Shown here one piece after another: positions 16,212 to 25,202 of a DNA stretch of 64,000 nt. The stretch comes from Dehalococcoidia bacterium. Lineage in GTDB: Bacteria; Chloroflexota; Dehalococcoidia; Lucifugimonadales; Lucifugimonadaceae. Location: positions 62,001 through 126,000 of the forward strand of contig JAPKBN010000001.1 in the NCBI GenBank assembly GCA_026421215.1, read 5' to 3'. Below the pieces are notes generated by a model. That model was not told where the DNA came from and ran no database searches. It saw only the letters and a list, made by a program, of their open reading frames with translations. Position numbers and translations under genes: made by a program. The first letter of the stretch is position 1. The number at the start of each line of letters is the position of its first letter.

Positions 16212-17701
16212 ACTGCGGCGTGCTCAGCGGCGCCCGTCCCGGCGATCTTGCCGAACACAAAGCCGTTCGTGATGCCGGAGCCGCCCGGGTAATTCTCGTA
16301 GAAGATGCCGCCGACCAGTTCGCCCGCTGCGTACAGACCGGGAATGGGCTGGTCCTGGGTGTCGATGACGCGCCCGGTGGTATCGATCTTGAGTCCACCG
16401 AACGTGAAAGTGATCCCGCAGGTGACGACATAGCCGGTGTATGGAGGTTGATCCAAACGCAGCGCCCAGTTGCTCTTTGGCGGCGTGATGCCGACGGTGC
16501 CCTTCCCGTCCAAGATCGCCGGGTTGTAGTGCGTGTCTTGAACGGCGGCGTTGTACTCGGAAACCGTGCGTTCCAGCGCGTCGGCGTCGATATCCAGTCC
16601 CATGGCCAGTTCCCAGATCGTGTCGGCCTCGAACTTCGTCGTCTCGCGTATGTGGTATTCGTCCCGCAGCATGTCCGTGACCTGCGAGTCGAATATCTGG
16701 ACGGCAAGGCGTTGAGGTTGATTCAGGATCTCTTTGCCGTACTTGGCGTATGTGTAGTTGCGGAAGTCAGCGCCCTCGTCCACAAACCGATTGCCCTCGA
16801 TGTTCACGATCAATCCGAGCGGATAAGAGTGCTTCTGGAACAGGTCTGCGATGTTTCGATCGCCGCCTTCGTCCGGCGCCCCGGCGTCCCATGCCACGGC
16901 GTGACAGCCGCTGTAATGGCCGTGCGAGCGTGCACCGATTTCTAACGCCATGCGGATGCCGTCGCCGGTGTTGTAGCGGGTGCCGCGGACCTTGGCGAGG
17001 TCCCAGCCCGGGCCGAGGTATCGGGTGCGCATCTCGGCGTTGGCTTCAAACCCTCCACAGGCGAGGACGACCGACGTCGTGGCGATCTCCGTGAGTCCGT
17101 CGGGACCTCGTAACGCAATGCCCCTGATTCCGCCGACCTGGTCGATCAGCAGGTGATCGCCCATCGTGGCGTAAGCGATGTCTATGCCCAGATCTACGGA
17201 GCGGTCGAAGAGAGAATCGACCAGGCCCTTGCCGGCCCCAACGGTCTCGCAAGCAAGTCCGCCCCAGAACTTGTAGACGCCATCAACGAGAAACGACTGG
17301 CGGCTGTACATGAGTCCCCAGCGAACGCCCTGCTCACGGAGCCATACGGCGGTGTCATGGGCGTTGTTGACGAGAACGTCCGCCAGCTCCGGGTCAGACT
17401 TTCCGCCAGTCACGCGCATCAGGTCGTCATAGAAGGCGCTGCGCGGGTACGTGCCGACGTCTATCTTTGCGCGCTCGGCGTCCGAGATTTCGCCGAGCAG
17501 CGGGATCAGATCATCGAGATCTTCGTACGGAAATCGAACAGCGCCACCGGTGACGTACGAGTTGCCGCCACGCGCAGCCTCGGGCGCTTTCTCAAGTACG
17601 AGGACTTGTGCGCCATCCAGATTCGCTGCGATCGCAGCGCTCAGAGCGGCATTGCCCGCGCCGACGATAACAACGTCGTACTTGTCTTTCAGAGTCGGCA
17701 T
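16208..17701 (-). CDS. TcuA-like FAD-dependent dehydrogenase
   Basis: A 497-residue flavoprotein of the succinate dehydrogenase/fumarate reductase class. FAD site is DVVIVGAGNAALSAAIAA (9-26) with EKAPEAARGGNS. Later VLACGGFEANAEMRTRYLG, the catalytic-type YGKEILNQP region, TFTFGGLKIDTTGRV and PGLYAAGELVGGIFYENYPGG close the FAD domain. Overall order and the RGGNSYVTGGAVRF box resemble tricarballylate dehydrogenase TcuA; related fumarate reductases or 3-ketosteroid dehydrogenases are the alternatives. No TcuB, TcuC or TcuR genes flank it, so the substrate is open. Confidence 0.8.
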   Translation of the reverse strand: MPTLKDKYDVVIVGAGNAALSAAIAANLDGAQVLVLEKAPEAARGGNSYVTGGAVRFPYEDLDDLIPLLGEISDAERAKIDVGTYPRSAFYDDLMRVTGGKSDPELADVLVNNAHDTAVWLREQGVRWGLMYSRQSFLVDGVYKFWGGLACETVGAGKGLVDSLFDRSVDLGIDIAYATMGDHLLIDQVGGIRGIALRGPDGLTEIATTSVVLACGGFEANAEMRTRYLGPGWDLAKVRGTRYNTGDGIRMALEIGARSHGHYSGCHAVAWDAGAPDEGGDRNIADLFQKHSYPLGLIVNIEGNRFVDEGADFRNYTYAKYGKEILNQPQRLAVQIFDSQVTDMLRDEYHIRETTKFEADTIWELAMGLDIDADALERTVSEYNAAVQDTHYNPAILDGKGTVGITPPKSNWALRLDQPPYTGYVVTCGITFTFGGLKIDTTGRVIDTQDQPIPGLYAAGELVGGIFYENYPGGSGITNGFVFGKIAGTGAAEHAAV

Positions 17702-17790
17702 TCAGTTCTCCGGGGCTGGTCTGGATGATTGCGGCGGGGTGGAATCTCGGGATGGAGGAAGTGTACCGCCGCCCGGGGGAGTATTGCTGC

Positions 17791-17826
17791 GCATCGTCAT
17801 TCCCGACTACTCGGGAATGACGATGC
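17791..17826. repeat. 16-bp perfect hairpin
   Basis: GCATCGTCATTCCCGA (17791-17806) and its exact reverse complement (17811-17826) are separated by CTAC. No T-run follows on either strand. It is the strongest palindrome in the window. It lies between the agmatinase-family stop and the TcuA-like start, both read on minus, so it may be a transcript 3' end or a mobile palindrome. Confidence 0.75.
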
Positions 17827-17868
17827 GGTTTCCGTCCCCAACCCCATTTCACGCGCTATCACAAATCC

Positions 17869-18013
17869 CTGTCATTCTGAACTTGTGTCAGGATCGGCTT
17901 TTATAACGAACAAGCTCACTCCCAACCAACACACGGACGCCAAGCAACGTCCCCGTCCATCTCAAAACGCTATCGCCAAACAAACCGATCCTGAATCGAG
18001 TTCAGGATGACAG
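17869..18013. repeat. dispersed inverted-repeat element, copy 3
   Basis: Left arm CTGTCATTCTGAACTTG with TCAGGATCGG (17869-17897) and right arm CCGATCCTGAATCGAG with TTCAGGATGACAG (17985-18013). The arms are 29 bases and almost perfectly complementary; this is the best-preserved copy, 145 bases long, with no ORF. Confidence 0.85.
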
Positions 18014-18063
18014 TAAGAGTCACCTTCTGTGGCCGTTAACAACGACACCGAGTTGCGATTCCA

Positions 18064-19056
18064 TTAGCTCCCGGAGTCACGCTTCTTTGTCGCAAGCGCG
18101 CTGATCGCTTCGAGCACGACTCGGTGCGCCAGTTGCGCCGTGATGTCGGACGAGTCGTATGGCGGCGACACCTCGACGACGTCCATCGCGACCAGGTGGA
18201 CGTCAGAGCCGACGATGCGGCGCACGGCGCGCAGTAGCTCTCGACCGGACAGACCGCCCGGTTCGGGTGTGCCGGTGCCGGGCGCAAATGCTGGGTCCGC
18301 TACGTCTATGTCTACCGACAGGTACAGATGGTCTGCGCCGTCCAACGCCTCTGAGATCGCTTCCGCTATCACCTCGTCAAAGCCGCGTGTCTCGATCTCC
18401 GACATCAGGTGCCAGCGCATGCCCTGTTCCCGCATCCAGTCAAACGTGTCTTTCGGCGGCCAATAGCCGCGAAGCCCGACCTGAACGAAGTTCTTCCCGG
18501 GCACTGCGCCTGACTCGATCAAGCGCCGCATGGGGTTGCCGTGGGCGATCAAGACGCCGCCGTAGCCGGACTCGCCGGTGTCTGCGTGAGCGTCGAAGTG
18601 GAGGATACCGACGTTACCGTGGCCGTACTTATCTGCAACAGCCGTGGCGGATGGCAGAGTGATGGAATGGTCGCCCCCGAGCACGATCGGCAGCGTGTCT
18701 GCATCCAGGGCTTCCCCGACTTTCGCCTTGACCGCATCGTGGCTCAACTGGAGATCGGACGGCGGGCAGTTAGCATCGCCAAAGTCGACCACCTTCAAAA
18801 ATTCGAGCGGGTCGACATCCAGCCCGAGGTGATACAGCGTTCGCGAGGCTGTGAAGTAGGAAGCGTCGCGGATGGCGCGGGGACCAAAGCGCGTGCCCGG
18901 TCGGTACACAACACCCATATCTACGGGCGCGCCCAGGATCGCTATGTCAGCGTCAGACGACTTCAACTCGGCGGCATCCCGGGCGAACGGGAGGTGCAGA
19001 TAAGTCGGCAGCCCTACAAATGCGGGATGGGGATCGTCGCCGTGGAGGTTTGTCAT
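18064..19056 (-). CDS. agmatinase/arginase-family ureohydrolase
   Basis: Mn2+-dependent hydrolase that removes urea from guanidino compounds. With the start at ATG 19056 it has 330 residues, the normal length. A longer reading frame to 19215 would run into the upstream SDR gene and adds non-family sequence. Metal boxes are GGDHSI (127-132), FDAHADTG (154-161) and SVDIDVADPAFAPG (247-260), with YRPGTRFGPRAIRDAS near the start. Agmatinase, guanidinobutyrase or guanidinopropionase are all possible; specificity cannot be read here. No good ribosome-binding site precedes the ATG. It lies 40 bases downstream of an SDR gene on the same strand. Confidence 0.85.
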   Translation of the reverse strand: MTNLHGDDPHPAFVGLPTYLHLPFARDAAELKSSDADIAILGAPVDMGVVYRPGTRFGPRAIRDASYFTASRTLYHLGLDVDPLEFLKVVDFGDANCPPSDLQLSHDAVKAKVGEALDADTLPIVLGGDHSITLPSATAVADKYGHGNVGILHFDAHADTGESGYGGVLIAHGNPMRRLIESGAVPGKNFVQVGLRGYWPPKDTFDWMREQGMRWHLMSEIETRGFDEVIAEAISEALDGADHLYLSVDIDVADPAFAPGTGTPEPGGLSGRELLRAVRRIVGSDVHLVAMDVVEVSPPYDSSDITAQLAHRVVLEAISALATKKRDSGS

Positions 19057-19096
19057 GAAATGTCCATTCAAATCAGAGTATGGCGGTTCATCCACA

Positions 19097-19861
19097 TCAC
19101 GTGACGGTAATGCCGCCGTCCACCACGTAGGTGCCGCCTGTGGCAAATCCGGCGTCGTCTGATGCCAGGAATGCAACCCACGGAGCAATGTCCTGAGGTG
19201 TACCGAGTCGCCCAAGCGGGGTTGCAGCCAGCATCATATCGCTTCGTCCGTCTGGATCAGGAAAATCATCCCAGTCTGGCGTTCGCTCCAGCGCGCCGGG
19301 GCAAATTGCATTCGATCGTATGCCTTTGTCACCGTAGTGAACGGCGATGTGGCGATTCAGGCCAAGCAATCCAGTTTTGGCCGTCATGTAAGAGACATTG
19401 GGCGTTCGGCCGATTATCGCCGTAATCGAACTGATGATAACTATCGAGCCACCATCACCCTGTTTGATCATTTGCGCCAATCCGTGCTTACAAGTCCGGA
19501 ATACTCCACGCAGATTCACGTCCTGCGTTTGCTCCCACTCCTCTTCTTCCATCTCAAACAGATTGACGTCCGTGTTGTGGCGCTGAATTCCAGCGTTTGC
19601 GACAACTACATCAAGCCTGCCGAAGACTTCAACGGTGCGCTCAACAGCCGCCTTCACTTGGCTGTCGTCGGTCACGTCAACGATCACCGCTAGCGCCTTG
19701 CCTCCGGCCGAGGTAATCTCCGCAGCAACGTCCTCGACTCCCTGTGCAGGGATTCCCGCCAACGTTACAGACGCGCCAAGATCCACCATATAGCGAGCGC
19801 TCGCGGCACCGATTCCGCTGCCAGCGCCGGTGATGAGCGCCACCTTACCGTCGAGTCGCAT
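19097..19861 (-). CDS. short-chain dehydrogenase/reductase (SDR)
   Basis: A classical 254-residue NAD(P)-dependent SDR. The nucleotide motif is TGAGSGIG (11-18), followed by NAGIQ and the catalytic SSITAIIGRTPNVSYMTAK region with the Y-x3-K pair, then NAICPGALERTPDW. The C-terminus VAFLASDDAGFATGGTYVVDGG is the usual SDR ending. Substrate unknown; the family oxidises sugars, alcohols and acyl derivatives. It is 40 bases upstream of the agmatinase-family gene and may form a two-gene unit with it. Confidence 0.87.
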   Translation of the reverse strand: MRLDGKVALITGAGSGIGAASARYMVDLGASVTLAGIPAQGVEDVAAEITSAGGKALAVIVDVTDDSQVKAAVERTVEVFGRLDVVVANAGIQRHNTDVNLFEMEEEEWEQTQDVNLRGVFRTCKHGLAQMIKQGDGGSIVIISSITAIIGRTPNVSYMTAKTGLLGLNRHIAVHYGDKGIRSNAICPGALERTPDWDDFPDPDGRSDMMLAATPLGRLGTPQDIAPWVAFLASDDAGFATGGTYVVDGGITVT

Positions 19862-20002
19862 AGGTCCTCCAGATACGTGGGTCGCGTGGCTTCGTTCTCA
19901 AGTCTGGATGCTAGTTGATGGGCGTTCGAAATGGTGGCGAATCAGGAGGACCGAATGGCGTGTCGCCTCCTACCGGTTCAGCTTCACGTAACCTCCAACT
20001 TG

Positions 20003-20136
20003 CTGTCAGGCTGAACTCGATTCAGGATCGACTGGTCCTAAGGCAATCTTCTAATTACCCGCAAACGGAACATCCTTTGTCGCCAGAAAATCACCTGAAG
20101 GTAAGAGGAACGGATCCTGAATTAGTTCGGGATTAC
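20003..20136. repeat. dispersed inverted-repeat element, copy 4 (diverged)
   Basis: Left arm CTGTCAGGCTGAACTCG with TTCAGGATCGA (20003-20031). Right arm GGATCCTGAATTAG with TTCGGGATTAC (20112-20136) is more degraded. It fills the 353-base divergent gap between the SDR and GMC genes; no gene is visible there. Confidence 0.65.
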
Positions 20137-20214
20137 GGTGGCCTCAAGCCCGGGCGAATCGGGCGTCGGGAGCGTCTGGATACCAGCGCACCGTACTGAT
20201 ACTCTGCCGCGAAT

Positions 20215-21840
20215 ATGACAACGGCTGAACATAACCCTGGCCGTACAGCTGATGTTTTAATCGTCGGCGCTGGCGCTTCCGGCGCAGCTGTCGCCGCATC
20301 ACTGTCCGAGGCCGGCTTCGATGTGGTCTGTATCGAACAGGGCCACTGGCAGGACTCATTCAAGTACCCCACGGCCGACTCCGACTTCGAGTTCAAGGCG
20401 ATGAGTTCCTGGTCGATAAACCCGAACAAACGCCGCCTTCCCGAGGACTACCCGGTAAACGTCGAAGACTCGGCGGTCGATCCCGTAATGTTCAACGGCG
20501 TTGGCGGAAGCACCATCATGTGGGTGGCGCACACACCGCGCCTGCACCCGTCCGATTTCCGGGTCAAATCTCAGGACGGTGTGGCCGATGATTGGCCGAT
20601 TTCGTACGAGGACTTGGAACCGTGGTACGACCTGAATGATCACGTCATGGGCTGCTCCGGAATATCTGGAGATCCGGCTAACCCGCCCCGCTCAGAGAGA
20701 CCAATGCCACCCATCCCGATCGGACGGGATGGCGAAATGATCGCCGGCGCTTTCGATCGGCTCGGCTGGCACTGGTGGCCGTCCGATGCCTACATCAACT
20801 CAACTCGTTACGGACAGGGACGCGACGCCTGCAATTTCTGCGGGCACAACATGATGGGTTGCTATCAGCGCGCCAAGGCTTCGACCGATCTGACGTACTG
20901 GCCACGGGCTATCGACCAGGGCGCCGAGCTTGTGACCGGCGCCCGTGTCAGGGAGATAACAACCGACTCGGTGGGCAGGGCTACCGGCGTGAACTATCTG
21001 GACGCCGAAGGTAACGACCGGCATAGAACAGCAAGATCCGTGGTGATGGCGGCTAACGGCATCGGAACGCCTCGTCTCATGTTGCTTTCCGACTCAAAAA
21101 ATCACCCTGCTGGCCTTTCAAATTCATCAGGACTGGTCGGGAAGAACCTGATGTTTCACATGTTTGGTGGGACCTTCGGGGTCTTCCCGGAACATATGGA
21201 CCCGTGGGTGGGTCCGGTTGCCAACATCATTCTTTCGCAGGAGTTTTACGAGACGGATCCCGATCGTGGGTTCCTGCGCGGCTACACCTTCCAAATGTCC
21301 CGTGGGCAGGGACCGGGCTCGATCGCGCGAGGTGTGGCCGGCCATCGCGTGCCCTGGGGAGAAAACCATCACGCGGTCTTGGAACGACGTTTCCGAAACA
21401 CATTAGGCCTCGGCCCTATCGGCGATGATCTGCCTGAAGAACATAATTCTGTGACGCTCGATGAACGTTTAACCGACAGCTCGGGCCTCCCGGCGCCGAA
21501 GATCACGTACAGAGTCAGCGATAACTCACGCGCCTTGCTGGATCACGCCATCACACAAGGGACAAAAGTGCTGAAAGAAGCGGGCGCGACCGAGATTTTG
21601 GTCAACCCGCAATCACGAGAGACCGGCTGGCACTTGATGGGGACGGCACGCATGGGCGATGACCCGGAGCGGTCCGTGGTCGACAAAAACGGTCAGTCTC
21701 ACGATATAGACAACCTATTCATCGTGGACGGCAGTGTTTTTGTAACCGGAGGCGCTGTAAACCCGACGCCGACCATACAGGCGATTGCGCTTCGCACTGC
21801 CGACTACATCACGAACAATCGGGGGGACCTGAAAGCCTAA
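20215..21840 (+). CDS. GMC-family FAD oxidoreductase, large subunit
   Basis: A 541-residue flavoprotein. FAD motif DVLIVGAGASGAAVAASL (13-30), GVGGSTIMWVAHTPRLHPSDF (95-115), then a Cys-containing DACNFCGHNMMGCYQRAK box. It closes with GWHLMGTARMGDDPERSV and FIVDGSVFVTGGAVNPTPT, holding the His-Asn catalytic pair. It is like the catalytic subunit of gluconate 2-dehydrogenase or FAD-glucose dehydrogenase. The following gene overlaps its TAA (TAATG) and looks like the small partner. No cytochrome subunit follows. Substrate is probably a sugar or alcohol. Confidence 0.85.
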   Translation: MTTAEHNPGRTADVLIVGAGASGAAVAASLSEAGFDVVCIEQGHWQDSFKYPTADSDFEFKAMSSWSINPNKRRLPEDYPVNVEDSAVDPVMFNGVGGSTIMWVAHTPRLHPSDFRVKSQDGVADDWPISYEDLEPWYDLNDHVMGCSGISGDPANPPRSERPMPPIPIGRDGEMIAGAFDRLGWHWWPSDAYINSTRYGQGRDACNFCGHNMMGCYQRAKASTDLTYWPRAIDQGAELVTGARVREITTDSVGRATGVNYLDAEGNDRHRTARSVVMAANGIGTPRLMLLSDSKNHPAGLSNSSGLVGKNLMFHMFGGTFGVFPEHMDPWVGPVANIILSQEFYETDPDRGFLRGYTFQMSRGQGPGSIARGVAGHRVPWGENHHAVLERRFRNTLGLGPIGDDLPEEHNSVTLDERLTDSSGLPAPKITYRVSDNSRALLDHAITQGTKVLKEAGATEILVNPQSRETGWHLMGTARMGDDPERSVVDKNGQSHDIDNLFIVDGSVFVTGGAVNPTPTIQAIALRTADYITNNRGDLKA

Positions 21841-22268
21841 TGGTGATTAAGCCCGATACCTATCTTCTAACGGCCGCCCTTAACCGCGTCATTCCGCCAG
21901 TCGGTGACCTGCCTGGCGCCGGTGGAATGGAATTGGCGGAAGAAGTGATCAAACGATCGGCGACCGATTTTCGATTTCAAGACGCGCTGACCAGAGTTCT
22001 TGGCGCCCTGCCATCGCCGAACGATTTTCTGGCGCTAGATGACGATGGACAAGACGACGCGCTTCGCACCGCTGAGTCTTCTCACGCGGATGCTTTCGGG
22101 CTGTGGTTGGACGTCGTTTACACCGTCTACTACATGCACCCCGAGGTGCATCAGCGCCTAGACTGGCACGGTCGATCTCCCCAGCCGGAGGGCAATGTGA
22201 TGCCCCCATGGGACGAGTCCGTGCTCGGCCTTATTCGCAAGCGTGACCCGTTCTGGCGGAAGGCGTAG
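21840..22268 (+). CDS. gluconate 2-dehydrogenase subunit 3-like protein
   Basis: A 142-residue protein resembling the gamma/subunit-3 family that partners GMC dehydrogenases. It shows LLTAALNRVIPPVGDLPGAGG (9-29), the typical opening about damage-prone Pro-Gly turns, and WLDVVYTVYYMHPEVHQRLDW (88-108) followed by GRSPQPEGN. Family members usually carry a Tat signal that drags the large subunit across the membrane; none is visible here, so the complex may stay in the cytoplasm. It starts on the last base of the GMC stop codon. Confidence 0.72.
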   Translation: MVIKPDTYLLTAALNRVIPPVGDLPGAGGMELAEEVIKRSATDFRFQDALTRVLGALPSPNDFLALDDDGQDDALRTAESSHADAFGLWLDVVYTVYYMHPEVHQRLDWHGRSPQPEGNVMPPWDESVLGLIRKRDPFWRKA

Positions 22269-22377
22269 CTGGCGCAGACCCTTACGGGTTCGCCTCGTAA
22301 ATCGGCCTGAACAACCGGTTCCCACAAATCGTCGTCTGATGCCGACAACGCCGCTCACAACCCCTCGCCCAAAGAAC

Positions 22378-23409
22378 TCAGGCGGTGCGTGCGCACCGGA
22401 AGCCCAAGTTTCCGGTACTACTGTCTGGCGTGTTGCTCGATCGTGCGCCGTTCCGGTAGCGATTGCAGTACGAGGCGTGGCACAGGTACGAGCCGCCCTT
22501 CATGACGCGTGAAGCGCCCTCCAACGGGCCGAGCGGGTTGTCTCTCAAGGCGTCGGGTTGCTGGTGGAACGTCGGGCTCCAGTTATCGGCACACCACTCC
22601 CACACGTTGCCGGACACGCAGTGAAGGCCGAACCCGTTCGGCTCGTAAGACGCCACGGGGGCTGTTCCTGCGAACCCGTCAAGCTCACGATTTTCATCCG
22701 GAAATCGACCCTGGAAAATATTGCACATGTACTTACCGTCTAGGACGAGATCCTCGCCCCACGGGTACATCTGTTGTGACACCCCCCCCCGCGCTGCCAT
22801 CTCCCATTCGGCCTCGGTCGGCAACCGCTTGCCTGCCCAGTTGCAGTAGGCCGCTGCATCAGTCCATGACACGTGCGTCACAGGATGATCCATTCGGCCT
22901 TCCAGAGTCGAATCAAGACCATCAGGGTGCAGCCAGTCGCCGCCATCAACGCGACGCCACCACTCCGATCCAACGACGGCCTGATTCACGGTCTTCGCCG
23001 TTTCTTCAGAAATGAAGTCCTGGAACACGAAGGTCCATCCAAAGCGCTCGGCCTCCGTCTGGAATCCGGTCGCGTCGATAAACTCCTGGAATTGTTTGTT
23101 GGTCACTGTGGTGGCGTCGATATAGAACGGCTCCACGCCTACCTCACGAATCGGACCCTCCCCGTCTAGAGGGAAGCCACGTCCGTATTCGGTGCCCATC
23201 AGGAACTGCCCGCCCGGGATCTTGATCATGGAATCATCGAACGGCGCCTTGGGCGCGTTTGAGAGGCGTTGCGATTCCGCGCTAGAGGCGGCACTTTCTA
23301 GATCAGATGGACCTGGCGCATTCAGGTTCCCTGCATGCATGTCGGTGTCCTGTACCGGTACCGAGTGCCGTGACGCCGCACAGCTGACGCAATCGTGAGC
23401 TTCACTCAT
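22378..23409 (-). CDS. formylglycine-generating enzyme (sulfatase-modifying factor)
   Basis: Oxidises the active-site Cys of sulfatases to formylglycine. The 343-residue protein has a low-complexity N-terminus (1-60), then the FGE fold: KIPGGQFLMGTEYGRGFPLD, VTHVSWTDAAAYCNWAGKRL, PTEAEWEMAARGG, SGNVWEWCADNW and the C-terminal copper site GGSYLCHASYCNRYR with both Cys310 and Cys315. Keeping both Cys separates true FGE from the many look-alike paralogues. Its ATG overlaps the stop of a Cys-type sulfatase gene by 4 bases, which strongly supports the role. Confidence 0.93.
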   Translation of the reverse strand: MSEAHDCVSCAASRHSVPVQDTDMHAGNLNAPGPSDLESAASSAESQRLSNAPKAPFDDSMIKIPGGQFLMGTEYGRGFPLDGEGPIREVGVEPFYIDATTVTNKQFQEFIDATGFQTEAERFGWTFVFQDFISEETAKTVNQAVVGSEWWRRVDGGDWLHPDGLDSTLEGRMDHPVTHVSWTDAAAYCNWAGKRLPTEAEWEMAARGGVSQQMYPWGEDLVLDGKYMCNIFQGRFPDENRELDGFAGTAPVASYEPNGFGLHCVSGNVWEWCADNWSPTFHQQPDALRDNPLGPLEGASRVMKGGSYLCHASYCNRYRNGARSSNTPDSSTGNLGFRCARTA

Positions 23410-24872
23410 GCCTTCACGTCCGTTACCGGGAACGGGTACGGCCTTGAGCGACCCTCGTATCCGAACTCCGCCTGCATCGCCATGCCTCCCAGGTCCGCCA
23501 GCCGGTCGTGCATCGACATCCGCATCGAGCGCATGATTTCCTGGTCCAGTTCCGCGCTTAATCGATCTCTGAGTTCACGGTGCGATGGGTGATCAGCCAG
23601 ATTGATCTGCTCTTGTGGATCGTTGTGCAGGTTGTAGAAGGTCACTTCTCCGGTTGAATATCGGGACAGCCGCCACTCACCGTCGAAGATCATCCAACCG
23701 TCCGAGAGCATGCCATAGATGCGTTCCCGCGCCGGCTCGTCGGTCAGTCCCAACCCCGGTAGCGGTCGTGAGTCCATGTGCTTCGGGATGGCCACTCCGG
23801 CTGCCGACAACATCGTCGCCGTAATGTCCCGGACCTCTACTAGATCGTCCGACACCTGTCCGACGGGCAACCCCGGTCCCTGGATCACCATCGGGATGTG
23901 GATCGCCGCCTCGTAGAACGACGCTTTACCGATCAAACCGTGGTCACCGAGATAGTCGCCGTGGTCGGTCGCAAGTATCACGACGGTGTTGTCCAACAAC
24001 TCGTTGCGACGTAGCGCGTCAAGCACCTCGCCGACCTCGTGGTCGACCTGCTTCACCAGCCCGGCGTAGTGCGCCCGTACCTTTCGTTTCTGGGCGTCCG
24101 TGAAGTTGGCAATATCGACGCCGTTCCAGTCGTTCTTGTTGACGTCGATATTGCCTTGTCTCAACTTCGGCGTGTCACCGGCGTCGGGTGAAGGCACCGG
24201 CATGTCATCGGGATCAAAATCCCATGCATCTTCAAAGTCTGCTGCCGGGTCGTACGGACAGTGAGGTCCAGGGAACCCGACCATCATTGCGAAAGGCCCG
24301 TCGGAGCCGTATTCGTCGAGGAAGTTGACCGCCTCTCGTCCCACAAAACGATCCCACGAATGCTCCCACGGCAATTGGTGGACGATGGCGCCCTGGTTCT
24401 CAAAGTAGCCCGCGTGCTCGTTACCGTGGAGCTTCCTCAGCCCGCGCTCCCGTAAGTAGTGGAAGTAGTCGTCCCGGACGTTGAGCCAACGCTTGTCTTC
24501 GCAGATCACCCGGTGCTGAAAGCCAAACCGGGCGTCCCAAGGGTAGAAGTGCATCTTGCCGATGGCCGATGTGTAGTAACCGGCGTCGCTCATCAGCTGC
24601 GGCCAGGTTTGAATGCCAGCGGCCTGGTAGTCGAGCCGGATACCGTGGTTGTTGTCCGTGATGCCGTTACGGATGGCGTTCATTCCGGACAGGAGCGCAT
24701 TACGGGCAGGAACGCAGATCGGTGACTGCGAGTACGCCTCGTTGTAGCGAGTGCCGTTCTCGGCGACGGAGTCAATATTCGGTGTGTCGATGAAGTCCGC
24801 GCCGTAGCACGACAGGAAGTCGCGCCGAAGCTGGTCCGGGAATAGGAAAACGATGTTGGGTCGGTCGGCCAA
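23406..24872 (-). CDS. Cys-type sulfatase (alkaline phosphatase superfamily)
   Basis: Hydrolyses sulfate esters. I start it at TTG 24872 (GGAG 6 bases upstream; first residues MADRPNIVFLFPDQLRRD), giving 488 residues. A TTG at 24911 would add 13 poor residues. The formylglycine site is Cys53 in SPICVPARN, matching C-x-P-x-R. Other family boxes are GMNAIRNG, GKMHFYPW, VGFPGPHCPYD and ATDHGDYLGDHGLIGKASFYE. No signal peptide is seen, so it is probably cytoplasmic. Co-translated with the FGE gene. Substrate (algal or animal sulfated glycan, or choline sulfate) is not determined. Confidence 0.9.
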   Translation of the reverse strand: MADRPNIVFLFPDQLRRDFLSCYGADFIDTPNIDSVAENGTRYNEAYSQSPICVPARNALLSGMNAIRNGITDNNHGIRLDYQAAGIQTWPQLMSDAGYYTSAIGKMHFYPWDARFGFQHRVICEDKRWLNVRDDYFHYLRERGLRKLHGNEHAGYFENQGAIVHQLPWEHSWDRFVGREAVNFLDEYGSDGPFAMMVGFPGPHCPYDPAADFEDAWDFDPDDMPVPSPDAGDTPKLRQGNIDVNKNDWNGVDIANFTDAQKRKVRAHYAGLVKQVDHEVGEVLDALRRNELLDNTVVILATDHGDYLGDHGLIGKASFYEAAIHIPMVIQGPGLPVGQVSDDLVEVRDITATMLSAAGVAIPKHMDSRPLPGLGLTDEPARERIYGMLSDGWMIFDGEWRLSRYSTGEVTFYNLHNDPQEQINLADHPSHRELRDRLSAELDQEIMRSMRMSMHDRLADLGGMAMQAEFGYEGRSRPYPFPVTDVKA

Positions 24873-25124
24873 AGTGGTCTCCTGGAGCGAGTTCGTGAAG
24901 GAGGTGGTCAAGGCTCTTGCACGATAGCCAAGCCCACACTCTTCAAGCCTGCTGAGATGATAGCGAAATCAGTCTCACAATTCCGGAGCCTCAGCAGCGA
25001 CCCTATGTGAATGGGCCGCAGTGCAGGAACTTACGACGCGTTGAGGTACTATTCTGCGACTCTCGTCGAAATATTGCGTAACGTCCAGTCCGCGCCCGTC
25101 TTGGGCATCAGGCACGGTAACTGC

Positions 25125-25160
25125 GAGTCCCTAGCCCGACAAACCTAGGGCCGGGGACTC
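25125..25160 (+). other. leader hairpin upstream of the second sulfatase
   Basis: GAGTCCCTAG (25125-25134) can pair with CTAGGG...GGGACTC (25145-25160) around a loop with a small bulge. It is 43 bases before the GTG start of the second sulfatase gene, within the 330-base divergent region. No T-run, so a regulatory leader rather than a terminator, if real. Confidence 0.35.
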
Positions 25161-25202
25161 TTGCGTTTCAAGTGTTCGGTACCGCAACGCGGAGGCTATA
25201 AA

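Noticed and set aside
19057-19215. Longer agmatinase-family start at 19215
   Set aside because: It overlaps the SDR gene by over 100 bases and the extra residues show no family similarity; the ATG at 19056 gives the normal length.
24873-24911. TTG 24911 as sulfatase start
   Set aside because: The added 13 residues look random and TTG 24872 has a good GGAG site at proper distance.
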